From Bacteroides sp. (lineage in GTDB: Bacteria > Bacillota > Clostridia > Oscillospirales > Acutalibacteraceae): a stretch of DNA of 64,000 nt. The notes below the pieces were generated by a model. The model saw only the letters and a list, made by a program, of their open reading frames with translations. It was not told the origin of the DNA and made no database searches. The stretch lies in the NCBI GenBank assembly GCA_023665085.1, contig JAMPEQ010000002.1, positions 1 through 64,000 of the forward strand, in the 5' to 3' direction. Every line of letters starts with the position of its first letter. Within the stretch, counting starts at the first letter, position 1. Shown here one piece after another: positions 17,534-25,397 of this stretch. A program made the translations under genes and the position numbers.

Positions 17534-17562
17534 AGTATAATTCCATTTTGTATAATTGTCAA
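17534..17562 (-). promoter_or_regulatory. Consensus sigma-A promoter of the adaptor/permease operon
   Basis: Minus strand TTGACA-N17-TATACT, with -35 at 17557-17562 and -10 at 17534-17539, about 50 nt before the start codon. It matches consensus at 11 of 12 positions. Confidence 0.85.
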
Positions 17563-17601
17563 CAACAAATTGTAATTATTAAAAAATTATTCATGAATTT
17601 A

Positions 17602-18873
17602 TTATGCATTCAGCGCCTTCTGTCCTATATCTTTTCTGTAATGTGCATTTTTAAAGCAAATATTATCAACAGCTTTATATGATTTCTCAAGCGCTTCCTC
17701 AAGAGTTGAGCCTAAAGCAGTTACGCCAAGCACTCTTCCTCCTGATGTAACCAGCTTATTGTCAGCTATTGCAGTGCCTGCATGATAAACTGTTACACCT
17801 TCGAGCTGGCCTTCAGTTAATCCTGTAATTTCAATTCCCTTTGGATATGATTTAGGATATCCGCCTGATGCCATGATAACACATGTGCATGCATCATCAG
17901 ACCATTCTATGTTTAAATCGCCAAGAGTTTCATTGTTGATTGCCTCAAAGATTTCCATAATATCTGTTTTAAGTCTCGGAAGAACAACCTGTGTTTCAGG
18001 ATCACCGAAACGGCAGTTATATTCAATTACCTTTGGTCCTTTTGGTGTAATCATCAAACCGAAATACAGACAACCTTTAAAGGTTCTTCCCTCTTTATTC
18101 ATTGCCTCAATTGTAGGAATAAAGATTTTTTCCATACATTCCTTTGCAACTTCATCCGTATAATATGGATTTGGTGAAACTGTACCCATACCGCCTGTAT
18201 TAAGACCTTTATCGCCGTCAAGTGCACGCTTATGATCCATAGAAGAAACCATAGGCTTAACACATTTTCCGTCAGTAAACGCAAGAACAGAAACTTCCGG
18301 TCCTGTGAGAAATTCTTCAACAACAACATTGTTTCCGGAAGCACCGAAGATTTTGTCTTCCATAATTTCCTTAACTCCTGCAACTGCCTCATCAATTGTT
18401 TCAGGAATAATTACTCCCTTTCCTAGTGCAAGACCATCTGCCTTAATAACGGTTGGAAATTCATTCTTTTCTTTAATATATTCAATAACATCCTCGGCAT
18501 TGTCAAAAACCTTGTATTCAGCAGTAGGAATATTGTATTTTTCCATTAAATCTTTTGAAAATACTTTTGAGCCTTCAATAATTGCAGCATTAGCTTTCGG
18601 ACCAAATGTTGCAAAACCGGCATCGTTAAGTGCATCAACCATACCTGCAACAAGCGGATCATCAGGTGCTACAACAACAAAATCAGCCTTGATTTCTTTA
18701 GCAAGATTTACAACTCCGTTGATATCAGTTGCTGAAACATTATAGCAATCAGCATCGTAAGAAATACCGCCATTACCGGGACAGCATGCAATACTGTCAA
18801 CCTTTTTTGATTCTTTTATTTTTCTGATGAGTGCGTGTTCTCTTCCGCCTCCGCCTACAACTAAAACTTTCAT
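17602..18873 (-). CDS. purD: Phosphoribosylamine-glycine ligase
   Basis: 423 residues. ATP-grasp enzyme that joins glycine to phosphoribosylamine (GAR synthetase, step 2 of purine synthesis). Seen: MKVLVVGGGGREHAL at the N-terminus, the ATP-grasp loop KADGLALGKGVII, and the metal-binding region NCRFGDPETQVVLPRL. GGAGGTAAAAT precedes the ATG. Last gene of the pur operon, 56 nt after purO; that gap holds an 8-bp hairpin. No convincing terminator follows it. Confidence 0.98.
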   Translation of the reverse strand: MKVLVVGGGGREHALIRKIKESKKVDSIACCPGNGGISYDADCYNVSATDINGVVNLAKEIKADFVVVAPDDPLVAGMVDALNDAGFATFGPKANAAIIEGSKVFSKDLMEKYNIPTAEYKVFDNAEDVIEYIKEKNEFPTVIKADGLALGKGVIIPETIDEAVAGVKEIMEDKIFGASGNNVVVEEFLTGPEVSVLAFTDGKCVKPMVSSMDHKRALDGDKGLNTGGMGTVSPNPYYTDEVAKECMEKIFIPTIEAMNKEGRTFKGCLYFGLMITPKGPKVIEYNCRFGDPETQVVLPRLKTDIMEIFEAINNETLGDLNIEWSDDACTCVIMASGGYPKSYPKGIEITGLTEGQLEGVTVYHAGTAIADNKLVTSGGRVLGVTALGSTLEEALEKSYKAVDNICFKNAHYRKDIGQKALNA

Positions 18874-18894
18874 ATTTTACCTCCAAACAGCTTA

Positions 18895-18924
18895 TTAGGG
18901 ATGACAAAAATCATCATCCCTTAA
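18895..18924 (-). other. Intercistronic hairpin between purO and purD
   Basis: AGGGATGA / TCATCCCT, an 8-bp stem, with no T-run on the minus strand. It is more likely an mRNA-stabilising or weak attenuating element than a terminator. Confidence 0.6.
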
Positions 18925-18929
18925 ATTAA

Positions 18930-19631
18930 CTACATATTTTTATTTATTATTCTGGTCTGCTCTTCACCTGTTTCAAGGTTAATAAAACGAGTAAAAAGAG
19001 AAACCTTATTCTCTTCGTTGAGATTTTCCCAAACCATAGCAGTAAAGCTGTCAATATCACCGTCAATCTCAACAGGAGTCGGCTCGCCTTCAAAAGAAGG
19101 AATCGGATCACCGTCACACTTATAAGTATGAATAAAATGACCTAAGCCTGCTTCTGCAGGATATTCAAAGAAATATCTTACGCACTGAGGCTTGCCGTTG
19201 TTTGACTTAAGAATAGACATATTATAGTCACCATTCGGCTTTACCACCGCAGAAATTCTTGGTGTATAATTTGGTGCATCAGGCTCAAACTCACGTGTAA
19301 GCAATGCATGACGATAGCAATGACCGTCTTTCATAAAATCATAGATTGTATCTGTCTGATCACCATTGGTAACAATCGTTACATCATCAAGCTTAAGAAC
19401 AGGATTATAGATGATAAGTGACGGATCTTCCATCTTGCTTTCATCAAATGCCTTTGTGCGAATACCGCCTCTGTCATTTTCTTCAAAAATTCTGTTTCTG
19501 CTGTTAACACTTCTTCCCATAATGAAATAAGCAATAACAACATTCTTGTTGTCCTTTGATTTGCCGATAACTATACCGCGTCCCGGATAGCTGTTTGTAT
19601 TTAATTCGGCTGCAAGTGATTTAATTTCCAT
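18930..19631 (-). CDS. purO: IMP cyclohydrolase, archaeal PurO type
   Basis: 233 residues. It closes FAICAR to IMP, the last step of de novo purine synthesis, usually done by the C-terminal cyclohydrolase half of bifunctional PurH together with formyl transfer. Seen: the PurO signature region NTNSYPGRGIVIG near the N-terminus, IAYFIMGRSVNSRNRIF, and a family-size chain. Position inside a pur operon supports the call. A separate AICAR formyltransferase must be supplied elsewhere, since no purH lies in the window. It lies 9 nt after purN. Confidence 0.9.
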   Translation of the reverse strand: MEIKSLAAELNTNSYPGRGIVIGKSKDNKNVVIAYFIMGRSVNSRNRIFEENDRGGIRTKAFDESKMEDPSLIIYNPVLKLDDVTIVTNGDQTDTIYDFMKDGHCYRHALLTREFEPDAPNYTPRISAVVKPNGDYNMSILKSNNGKPQCVRYFFEYPAEAGLGHFIHTYKCDGDPIPSFEGEPTPVEIDGDIDSFTAMVWENLNEENKVSLFTRFINLETGEEQTRIINKNM

Positions 19632-19640
19632 ATTTTCACC

Positions 19641-20264
19641 TCATACAATTTCAGTTTTATTTCCAACTACTTTAATTCTTCCCTCGCAGAAAAGTGAAAC
19701 TGCTCTAGGAAGTATTTTCCATTCACATTCTTCCATAACTCTTTTTTGCAGAATTTCAGAAGTATCATCATTTTTAACCTCAACGGCTTTTTGAATGATA
19801 ATCGGACCTGCATCACAATCCTCAGTTACAAAATGAACAGTAGCACCTGTAAGCTTTACACCGCTTTTAAGAACAGCATCATGAACATGAAGTCCGTAAA
19901 AGCCCTTGCCGCAGAAAGACGGAATAAGTGCAGGATGAACGTTCATCATTTTATAAGGAAATGCTTCAACAATCTGAGCATCAAGTATTGTCATAAATCC
20001 TGCATAAACCACAAGATCTGCCTCGGCGTCAATCAGTGCATCTCTTACGGCAGCGGTATATGTATGAACATCATCATATTCCTTACGTGCAATTACTTTT
20101 GTATTTATATTATTTTTCTTTGCTCTTTCAAGGGCATATGCATCAGGCTTTGATGCTATAACAAGGGTGATTTTTCCGTTTTTAATCTCTCCTCTGTTTT
20201 GAGCATCAATAAGGGCCTGAAGATTTGTTCCGCCGCCTGAAACAAGAACAGCTATATTCATCAT
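19641..20264 (-). CDS. purN: Phosphoribosylglycinamide formyltransferase
   Basis: 207 residues. It transfers the formyl group from 10-formyl-THF to GAR. Seen: [19 protein letters not shown] at the N-terminus, the catalytic pattern [19 protein letters not shown] with the active-site His, and [16 protein letters not shown]. Two adjacent ATG codons overlap the purM stop (GTATGATG); either gives tight translational coupling to purM. Confidence 0.97.
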   Translation of the reverse strand: MMNIAVLVSGGGTNLQALIDAQNRGEIKNGKITLVIASKPDAYALERAKKNNINTKVIARKEYDDVHTYTAAVRDALIDAEADLVVYAGFMTILDAQIVEAFPYKMMNVHPALIPSFCGKGFYGLHVHDAVLKSGVKLTGATVHFVTEDCDAGPIIIQKAVEVKNDDTSEILQKRVMEECEWKILPRAVSLFCEGRIKVVGNKTEIV

Positions 20265-21298
20265 ACAAGCTCTACACCCTTTTCACCGTTTTTAATTTCT
20301 CCGACAACAGCAGCCTTTTCGCCGTTTGCATTAAGAATAGCAACAGCTTCATCTGCCTTGTCACTGTCAACAGCAATAATCAATCCGTTGCCCATATTAA
20401 AGGTGTTGTACATGTCGTGTTCGCTGATATTGCCTGTTTTCTGAATCAAATCAAATATTGGCAGTTTAAAACACTTATCTTTTTCAATAACGGCCAATGC
20501 ATCATTATTGAGCATTCTCGGCACATTCTCATAAAAACCACCGCCTGTGATATGGCTGATAGCATTAACTCTTACGCTGTCCATAAGTGCAAGAAGAGGT
20601 TTAACATAAATTCTTGTAGGTGTCAAAAGCTCTTCGCCAAGTGTTTTGCCAAGCTCATCATATTTTACGGCAATTGTTTTCTCGTTTACATCAAATACTT
20701 TTCTTACAAGTGAGAAACCATTTGAATGAACACCTGATGATGCAACAGCAATAAGTGCATCACCTGCTTTAAGATTTTCACCTGATACAAGCTTGTCCTT
20801 TTCACCGATACCAACAGTGAATCCTGCAAGGTCATACTCTTCATTAGGCATAAGACCGGGATGCTCTGCTGTTTCTCCGCCTACTAGTGCACAACCGGAC
20901 TGAACACAGCCCTCTGCAACACCTGCAACTATTTGTGCAATTTTTTCAGGATAGTTCTTACCGCAGGCAATATAATCAAGGAAAAATAATGGCTTTGCAC
21001 CTGAACAAGCAACATCATTTACACACATTGCCACACAATCAATTCCGATTGTATCATGCTTATCCAGCAAATATGCAAGTTTAAGCTTTGTACCTACGCC
21101 ATCAGTTCCTGATACAAGAACAGGATTTTTATATTCATTTGCAGCAATTTCAAACATACCGCCGAAACCGCCTATACCACCAATTACACCCGGGATATTT
21201 GTTCTTTTTACATGTGATTTAATAAGCTCAACAGACTCATAGCCCGCAGTTACATCGACGCCTGCTGCTGCATAGCTTTCACTAAAACTTTTTTCCAT
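20261..21298 (-). CDS. purM: Phosphoribosylformylglycinamidine cyclo-ligase
   Basis: 345 residues. AIR synthetase: ATP-dependent ring closure of FGAM. Seen: [18 protein letters not shown] at the N-terminus, [46 protein letters not shown] and the [15 protein letters not shown] segment. The stop overlaps purN. It starts 2 nt after the purE stop. Confidence 0.98.
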   Translation of the reverse strand: MEKSFSESYAAAGVDVTAGYESVELIKSHVKRTNIPGVIGGIGGFGGMFEIAANEYKNPVLVSGTDGVGTKLKLAYLLDKHDTIGIDCVAMCVNDVACSGAKPLFFLDYIACGKNYPEKIAQIVAGVAEGCVQSGCALVGGETAEHPGLMPNEEYDLAGFTVGIGEKDKLVSGENLKAGDALIAVASSGVHSNGFSLVRKVFDVNEKTIAVKYDELGKTLGEELLTPTRIYVKPLLALMDSVRVNAISHITGGGFYENVPRMLNNDALAVIEKDKCFKLPIFDLIQKTGNISEHDMYNTFNMGNGLIIAVDSDKADEAVAILNANGEKAAVVGEIKNGEKGVELV

Positions 21299-21300
21299 AA

Positions 21301-21798
21301 TTATATCTCCTTCAGCTTTTTCTGCAATGCAGCATCCTTATCACGAACCTGCTGTGCCATTTCTTTTCTCATATTCTGTAACTTTGCCATAAGCTCATCA
21401 TCACCCACTGCAATGATTTGTGCGGCCAAAATTGCAGCATTCTTAGCACCGTTCACTCCAACAGTTGCTACCGGAATTCCCGGAGGCATCATAACAGTTG
21501 CAAGCATTGCATCCATACCATCAAGTACCTTTGATGAGCATGGAATACCGATAACAGGCAGTGTTGTTGAAGCAGCAAGAACTCCTCCAAGATGTGCCGC
21601 CATACCTGCTGCAGCAATGATTACACCAAAGCCGTTTTCAATTGCCTTTGAAGAAAAATCATTAGCCTCTTCAGGTGTTCTGTGGGCACTTATAACCCTT
21701 CCCTCTGTTTCGATACCAAGCTCTCTAAGCTGTTTTATTGCCGGAGTAACGATAGGTAAATCGCTATCAGAACCCATTATAATTGCAACCTTTTTCAT
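21301..21798 (-). CDS. purE: N5-carboxyaminoimidazole ribonucleotide mutase
   Basis: 165 residues from the ATG at 21798 (AAGGAGAG upstream; the longer reading from 21852 runs into the promoter). It interconverts N5-CAIR and CAIR. Seen: [40 protein letters not shown], and [21 protein letters not shown]. First gene of purE-purM-purN-purO-purD. Its leader holds the operon promoter and a palindrome at the predicted transcription start. Confidence 0.97.
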   Translation of the reverse strand: MKKVAIIMGSDSDLPIVTPAIKQLRELGIETEGRVISAHRTPEEANDFSSKAIENGFGVIIAAAGMAAHLGGVLAASTTLPVIGIPCSSKVLDGMDAMLATVMMPPGIPVATVGVNGAKNAAILAAQIIAVGDDELMAKLQNMRKEMAQQVRDKDAALQKKLKEI

Positions 21799-21830
21799 AG
21801 ATGCTCTCCTTACATAGTCAATTTTATTAT

Positions 21831-21847
21831 GACAAAAGTGTTTTGTC
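21831..21847. promoter_or_regulatory. Operator-like palindrome at the +1 of the pur operon
   Basis: GACAAAAGTGTTTTGTC is a perfect 7-bp inverted repeat with a 3-nt centre, placed from about +1 to +17 of the predicted transcript. That is the classic position for a repressor. The regulator is not in the window. Confidence 0.7.
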
Positions 21848-21853
21848 GCCAAT

Positions 21854-21882
21854 ATTATATATTATAATCACTATATTTTCAA
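21854..21882 (-). promoter_or_regulatory. Sigma-A promoter of the pur operon
   Basis: Minus strand TTGAAA-N17-TATAAT, with -35 at 21877-21882 and -10 at 21854-21859, about 60 nt before purE. Confidence 0.8.
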
Positions 21883-21899
21883 TAAAAAATGTGCATAAT

Positions 21900-23843
21900 T
21901 TATTTTACAGTATCATATATTCTTTCATCAATTTTACCATAAGCTGCAAAATTCATGGCGTATTTCCAATCTTCGTCATCAATAATCTCATCGTTATTTA
22001 TATCATAGATATTAAAACCTCTGTAATCCTCCTCGTCACTATCTCCGTAATATCCGTAAATAGTTCTGAACAACGCATAATCCTTGGCATTAATATAATT
22101 GTCCTCATTAAAATCACAGGATATTAAAGGAACATCCCCGAGATTATGATTTCCTTTCTGCACCTCAACAATTCTGTCAGGTCCTGCAAAATTTTCAATT
22201 CTTATTGTCTGATATGATGTAACATAAAAATAACCATTTTCATCGGTAGTAGCAGCAGCCCTTCCGTTGCAGTCATAAATAGTCACATCAGGAACAGGCT
22301 TTGATGAGAAACCCTTTCCGCCTATTTTATCAAGAATAACTACTCTTCCGTAGAAATCAGATGAAAGGCAGTCTTTAAAATCACTTGTATATTCAACTGC
22401 ACAAAGAACGCAGGTATGTGTTGTATAACCACCTTCATTAAAGGTAGGCTCAAATACATTGACAACATAGCTATGCTCAATACTTATGGTGAATGCAAAT
22501 TCCTTATCTCCTACAGTAATATAATCTGTATTTTCACCGCATGTAACTATTGAGTCCAGTCTGCTTTGATAGCTCATTTTATATCCTGCATATACTTTAT
22601 TTTCGCTGAAAGGAACACTCTCAACATATCCGCTTTTATAAATAAAATCAATTGTTTCATTATTTATTATGGAAGCAATATCAAGTCTGCCCTCTTTGAC
22701 AGCATCTGCTGAAAGATTAAAATTCCAGTCAACCCTGATACTTTCAAGCTCAGTACCCAGCGAAACACTGAAAACACCTGCAGAATTATTGCTGCTTACA
22801 ATAAAGCAGTATCGCTCGCCTGCTGCAAGCTCATTGCTGACAGAAAAATTCAAGTCATCCTCAGATATGTCCAAACATTTTTTTATTATATTTCCATGAG
22901 CATCAGTCAAGGTGCAGTCAACATCAACATCACCCGATGAAGAAAATGTATAATAAGATGTATCTGAAGGCGTAAAATAGAATTTCATATTATCATCAAT
23001 ATTTCTGTCACTTCCGCTGTTGAAATATTCACGTGAAATTGTATTACCCTCAAATATTTCCATACTGTCAAGAAGTCTGTAAGCAAATCCATTAATCTTA
23101 ACATACGTATAAGCAGGAGAATCTCTGTAAACGCCTATAGAAATATCATTTTTAGAATTCTGATCAGCTGAAGAAAAGCCTAAAGTAAAATTGCCCATAT
23201 CCGAAAATGTAATATTTTTAGGCAAATCTATTACTTTTAACTCATCACACGCCAGAAAAGCCCTGTTATTTACAATCACATTCATATTCATACTTTCAAA
23301 TTTAATACTGCTCAATGAAAGACATTTTTCAAAAGCAGATACACCAATATAATTTACAGATGCAGGTATATTTACACTTTTCAGTTTTATACATGAATAA
23401 AACGCATTATTTGAAATGGTTGTAATATTTTCACTCAAAGTAATTTTTTCTGCCATATTATTTCCGGATAAGGCAAAACTGCTTATTCTTATAAGTGATG
23501 ATGGAAGTGAAATATTCTTTGCACATACGCAGTAGAGAAAATAATCTCCGAGACCTGTAATGCCTTCCTCTACAACAACATTTTCTACGGAGCCGTTACT
23601 GCGCCATTTATACCATGGCTGTGATACTGAATCATTTATATAGTTAGGAGTTTCGCCGGTACCGCTTATTGTAAGTGTTTTTGATGATGAATTGAATTCA
23701 TAATACGTATTGCTTGTACCAAGACGTGTTCTGGCTATGTCGGTTTTCTGTTCACTTGCAAAAGAAATCACATTACATGAAAACAGCATCAGCAATGTTA
23801 TAATACTCAGAAAACACGATATAATCTTTCTTATAGTACTCAC
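21900..23843 (-). CDS. Secreted BspA-type LRR protein with C-terminal dockerin
   Basis: 647 residues. Signal peptide at about 1-29 (ending FASEQ). Then come leucine-rich repeats of the LRR_5/BspA type (about 80-215: ENVVVEEGITGLGDYFLYC, AEKITLSENITTISNNAFYSC, KSVNIPASVNYIGVSAFEKC). A beta-sandwich region follows, with a carboxypeptidase-regulatory-like segment (about 515-570: VPDVTIYDCNGRAAATTDENG). From 576 to the end are two EF-hand-like repeats (DFNEDNYINAKDY and DINNDEIIDDEDW) typical of type I dockerins. Dockerins plug enzymes or adhesins into cohesin scaffolds. This one carries no catalytic domain, so an adhesive or structural role is likely. No cohesin gene is in the window. Confidence 0.85.
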   Translation of the reverse strand: MSTIRKIISCFLSIITLLMLFSCNVISFASEQKTDIARTRLGTSNTYYEFNSSSKTLTISGTGETPNYINDSVSQPWYKWRSNGSVENVVVEEGITGLGDYFLYCVCAKNISLPSSLIRISSFALSGNNMAEKITLSENITTISNNAFYSCIKLKSVNIPASVNYIGVSAFEKCLSLSSIKFESMNMNVIVNNRAFLACDELKVIDLPKNITFSDMGNFTLGFSSADQNSKNDISIGVYRDSPAYTYVKINGFAYRLLDSMEIFEGNTISREYFNSGSDRNIDDNMKFYFTPSDTSYYTFSSSGDVDVDCTLTDAHGNIIKKCLDISEDDLNFSVSNELAAGERYCFIVSSNNSAGVFSVSLGTELESIRVDWNFNLSADAVKEGRLDIASIINNETIDFIYKSGYVESVPFSENKVYAGYKMSYQSRLDSIVTCGENTDYITVGDKEFAFTISIEHSYVVNVFEPTFNEGGYTTHTCVLCAVEYTSDFKDCLSSDFYGRVVILDKIGGKGFSSKPVPDVTIYDCNGRAAATTDENGYFYVTSYQTIRIENFAGPDRIVEVQKGNHNLGDVPLISCDFNEDNYINAKDYALFRTIYGYYGDSDEEDYRGFNIYDINNDEIIDDEDWKYAMNFAAYGKIDERIYDTVK

Positions 23844-23918
23844 TCCCTTTACATATAATTACCTACTATTATAATATCATATTAATCAAACTAATACAAC
23901 ACACTTATATTTACAAAA

Positions 23919-23936
23919 AGTTAGATTTGACTAACT
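23919..23936. promoter_or_regulatory. Inverted repeat overlapping a -35 box
   Basis: AGTTAG-N6-CTAACT, a 6-bp perfect inverted repeat, covers most of the -35 hexamer of the promoter at 23927. The TTAG-N6-CTAA core resembles operators of MarR-family repressors. That link is by pattern only. Confidence 0.55.
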
Positions 23937-23955
23937 CATTGTTTTATGATAATAT
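23927..23955 (+). promoter_or_regulatory. Sigma-A promoter of the gene at 24129
   Basis: TTGACT-N17-TAATAT. The predicted start near 23962 leaves a leader of about 165 nt. Confidence 0.75.
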
Positions 23956-24128
23956 ACGCAAGTAAAAATTTAATAGACACATAAACGACACAAGTTTTGC
24001 AAAAAGCATATAAATCTGATTACGGCAGCTATGTGAAAATCAATCAATTCTATTGAATGGTTAGGCAGTAAATGATTTGTATATGTTTTTCACAGCTTGT
24101 GTTTTTTGTGTGCGAAAAGGAGAAAATT
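23956..24128 (+). other. Long 5' leader with possible structure
   Basis: No credible gene. ACACAAG (near 23989) can pair with CTTGTGT just before the Shine-Dalgarno, closing about 100 nt that include smaller hairpins (CATA/TATG, TCAAT/ATTGA). I could not match it to any riboswitch class I know. Confidence 0.4.
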
Positions 24129-24695
24129 ATGCCAAGAAATCAATTTCAGAGAATGGTTTTTGCCTTTCTCACAGTAGTAGTAACAGTTCACGCCTATGTT
24201 TTTTACAGCCTTTACGTTGTAAACGGCAGTACACTCATGGAAGTTACCGGTCAGAACAGCGTACTCGGTGCAATAAATGCACAGGGCGGAGTATACATGT
24301 TCGGCAGAATGCTTCCGATATGGGCTGTAATTCTGATTGAGTTTGCATGTGCTTATCTGTTAGAGTGCGTAATGGGAAGTCCATGCTCATTCAAGCTTGC
24401 CTGCAAGAACTTCAATCCTGAAAAAACTAATCCGGTTTTATTTGAAACAGCAATAATTTGTGCCACCGTAGCATTAATGTGCCCTGCAATGAGCCTGCTT
24501 GCAGCATTTATGTACTATCCATATTATAATGGCTTTAATGTATGGACATTGCTTGCCAACTGGTTAAAGCTGGTATGCTTTAATCTGCCATTTGCATATT
24601 TTTCACAATTATTCTTTATTCAGCCTTTAATAAGAACAGTTTTCAAATTTTTGTTCAGAAAAGATATAAAGAAAAGACAGCTCGTAAATCAATAA
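24129..24695 (+). CDS. Four-span membrane protein, possibly a double DUF2798 domain
   Basis: 188 residues from the ATG at 24129, which has AAAGGAG six bases upstream; the upstream ATG at 24072 lacks a site. Four hydrophobic segments (about 10-30, 55-78, 103-128, 138-160). It is arranged as two similar halves, the second with NWLKLVCFNLPFAYFSQLFFIQPLIRTVFKFLF, which resembles the NW...P....GPLVR end of DUF2798 proteins. Function unknown. The promoter carries an inverted repeat over its -35 box, so expression is probably repressor controlled. Confidence 0.65.
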   Translation: MPRNQFQRMVFAFLTVVVTVHAYVFYSLYVVNGSTLMEVTGQNSVLGAINAQGGVYMFGRMLPIWAVILIEFACAYLLECVMGSPCSFKLACKNFNPEKTNPVLFETAIICATVALMCPAMSLLAAFMYYPYYNGFNVWTLLANWLKLVCFNLPFAYFSQLFFIQPLIRTVFKFLFRKDIKKRQLVNQ

Positions 24696-24701
24696 ATTAT
24701 G

Positions 24702-24740
24702 AAACCGCAGAGAACTATACATAAAGCTCTCTGCGGTTTT
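24702..24740. terminator. Bidirectional terminator
   Basis: AAACCGCAGAGA / TCTCTGCGGTTT stem with a 14-nt loop, followed by TT on + and preceded by AA. It separates the convergent membrane-protein and LUD genes. Confidence 0.9.
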
Positions 24741-24756
24741 GATTTATAATATTATA

Positions 24757-25395
24757 TCAATATCCAAGATTTTCGTTTACGATGATAATTTTTATTCTAT
24801 CCTTATGACGCTGTTTTGCAGATATAACATAGTTACAGCAAATTCTGGTATCTCCTTGGCAACCCTGACATATTTCAGGATTATCGGATTTCAATGAAAC
24901 ACACTCACCTGTAACACTGCACGGAGTTGAAATATTCAATCTCCTTGTGTTAGGCGGAGCGGCTTTGCACTTCACCCTCTTAACAGCTTCATCAATATTT
25001 TTTACAATCTTGTTGATACCTACAACCATAATAACCTGCCTTGGACCATATACAATACAAGCTACTCTGTTTGAATTTCCGTCAACATTATAAAGCTCAC
25101 CATTTTCAGTAACAGCATTTGAAGAACAAAAATAAGTATCGCATCCAAAAGCTTTTATGTAAGAATTGCGCAATTCTTCGCCCTGCAGACCTGTGCGGTC
25201 AATAAAATCATAGTCACCATTAGTAATAAGCTCAAAGATTCCCGTCTCTTTAATACTTTCGCTTCCGCCATTTGAAACACTCTCACCTTTTTTAAGAAGA
25301 GACTTTACAATAGGGAGAACCTCCTGCTTAGTTTCAACATAATAAGGCTTAAAGCCATTTTTTTCTAAATTTTTTAATACTTTTTCAATATCCAT
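24757..25395 (-). CDS. LUD-domain protein (LutC/YkgG-like, DUF162)
   Basis: 212 residues. Seen: SVSNGGSESIKETGIFELI, the D-R-T-G segment and the GINKIVKNIDEAVKRVK stretch. These are hallmarks of stand-alone LUD proteins often labelled lactate utilization, which share a fold with LutC. It also has a Cys cluster near the C-terminus (CSVTGEC.....CQGCQ...CC, about 158-188) that could hold an Fe-S centre. No lutA/lutB lies nearby, so participation in lactate oxidation is not established. Starts 2 nt after comM. Confidence 0.8.
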   Translation of the reverse strand: MDIEKVLKNLEKNGFKPYYVETKQEVLPIVKSLLKKGESVSNGGSESIKETGIFELITNGDYDFIDRTGLQGEELRNSYIKAFGCDTYFCSSNAVTENGELYNVDGNSNRVACIVYGPRQVIMVVGINKIVKNIDEAVKRVKCKAAPPNTRRLNISTPCSVTGECVSLKSDNPEICQGCQGDTRICCNYVISAKQRHKDRIKIIIVNENLGY

Positions 25396-25397
25396 AA

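Noticed and set aside
24072-24128. Earlier ATG for the four-span membrane protein
   Set aside because: No Shine-Dalgarno; the ATG at 24129 has AAAGGAG at ideal spacing and gives a normal membrane N-terminus.
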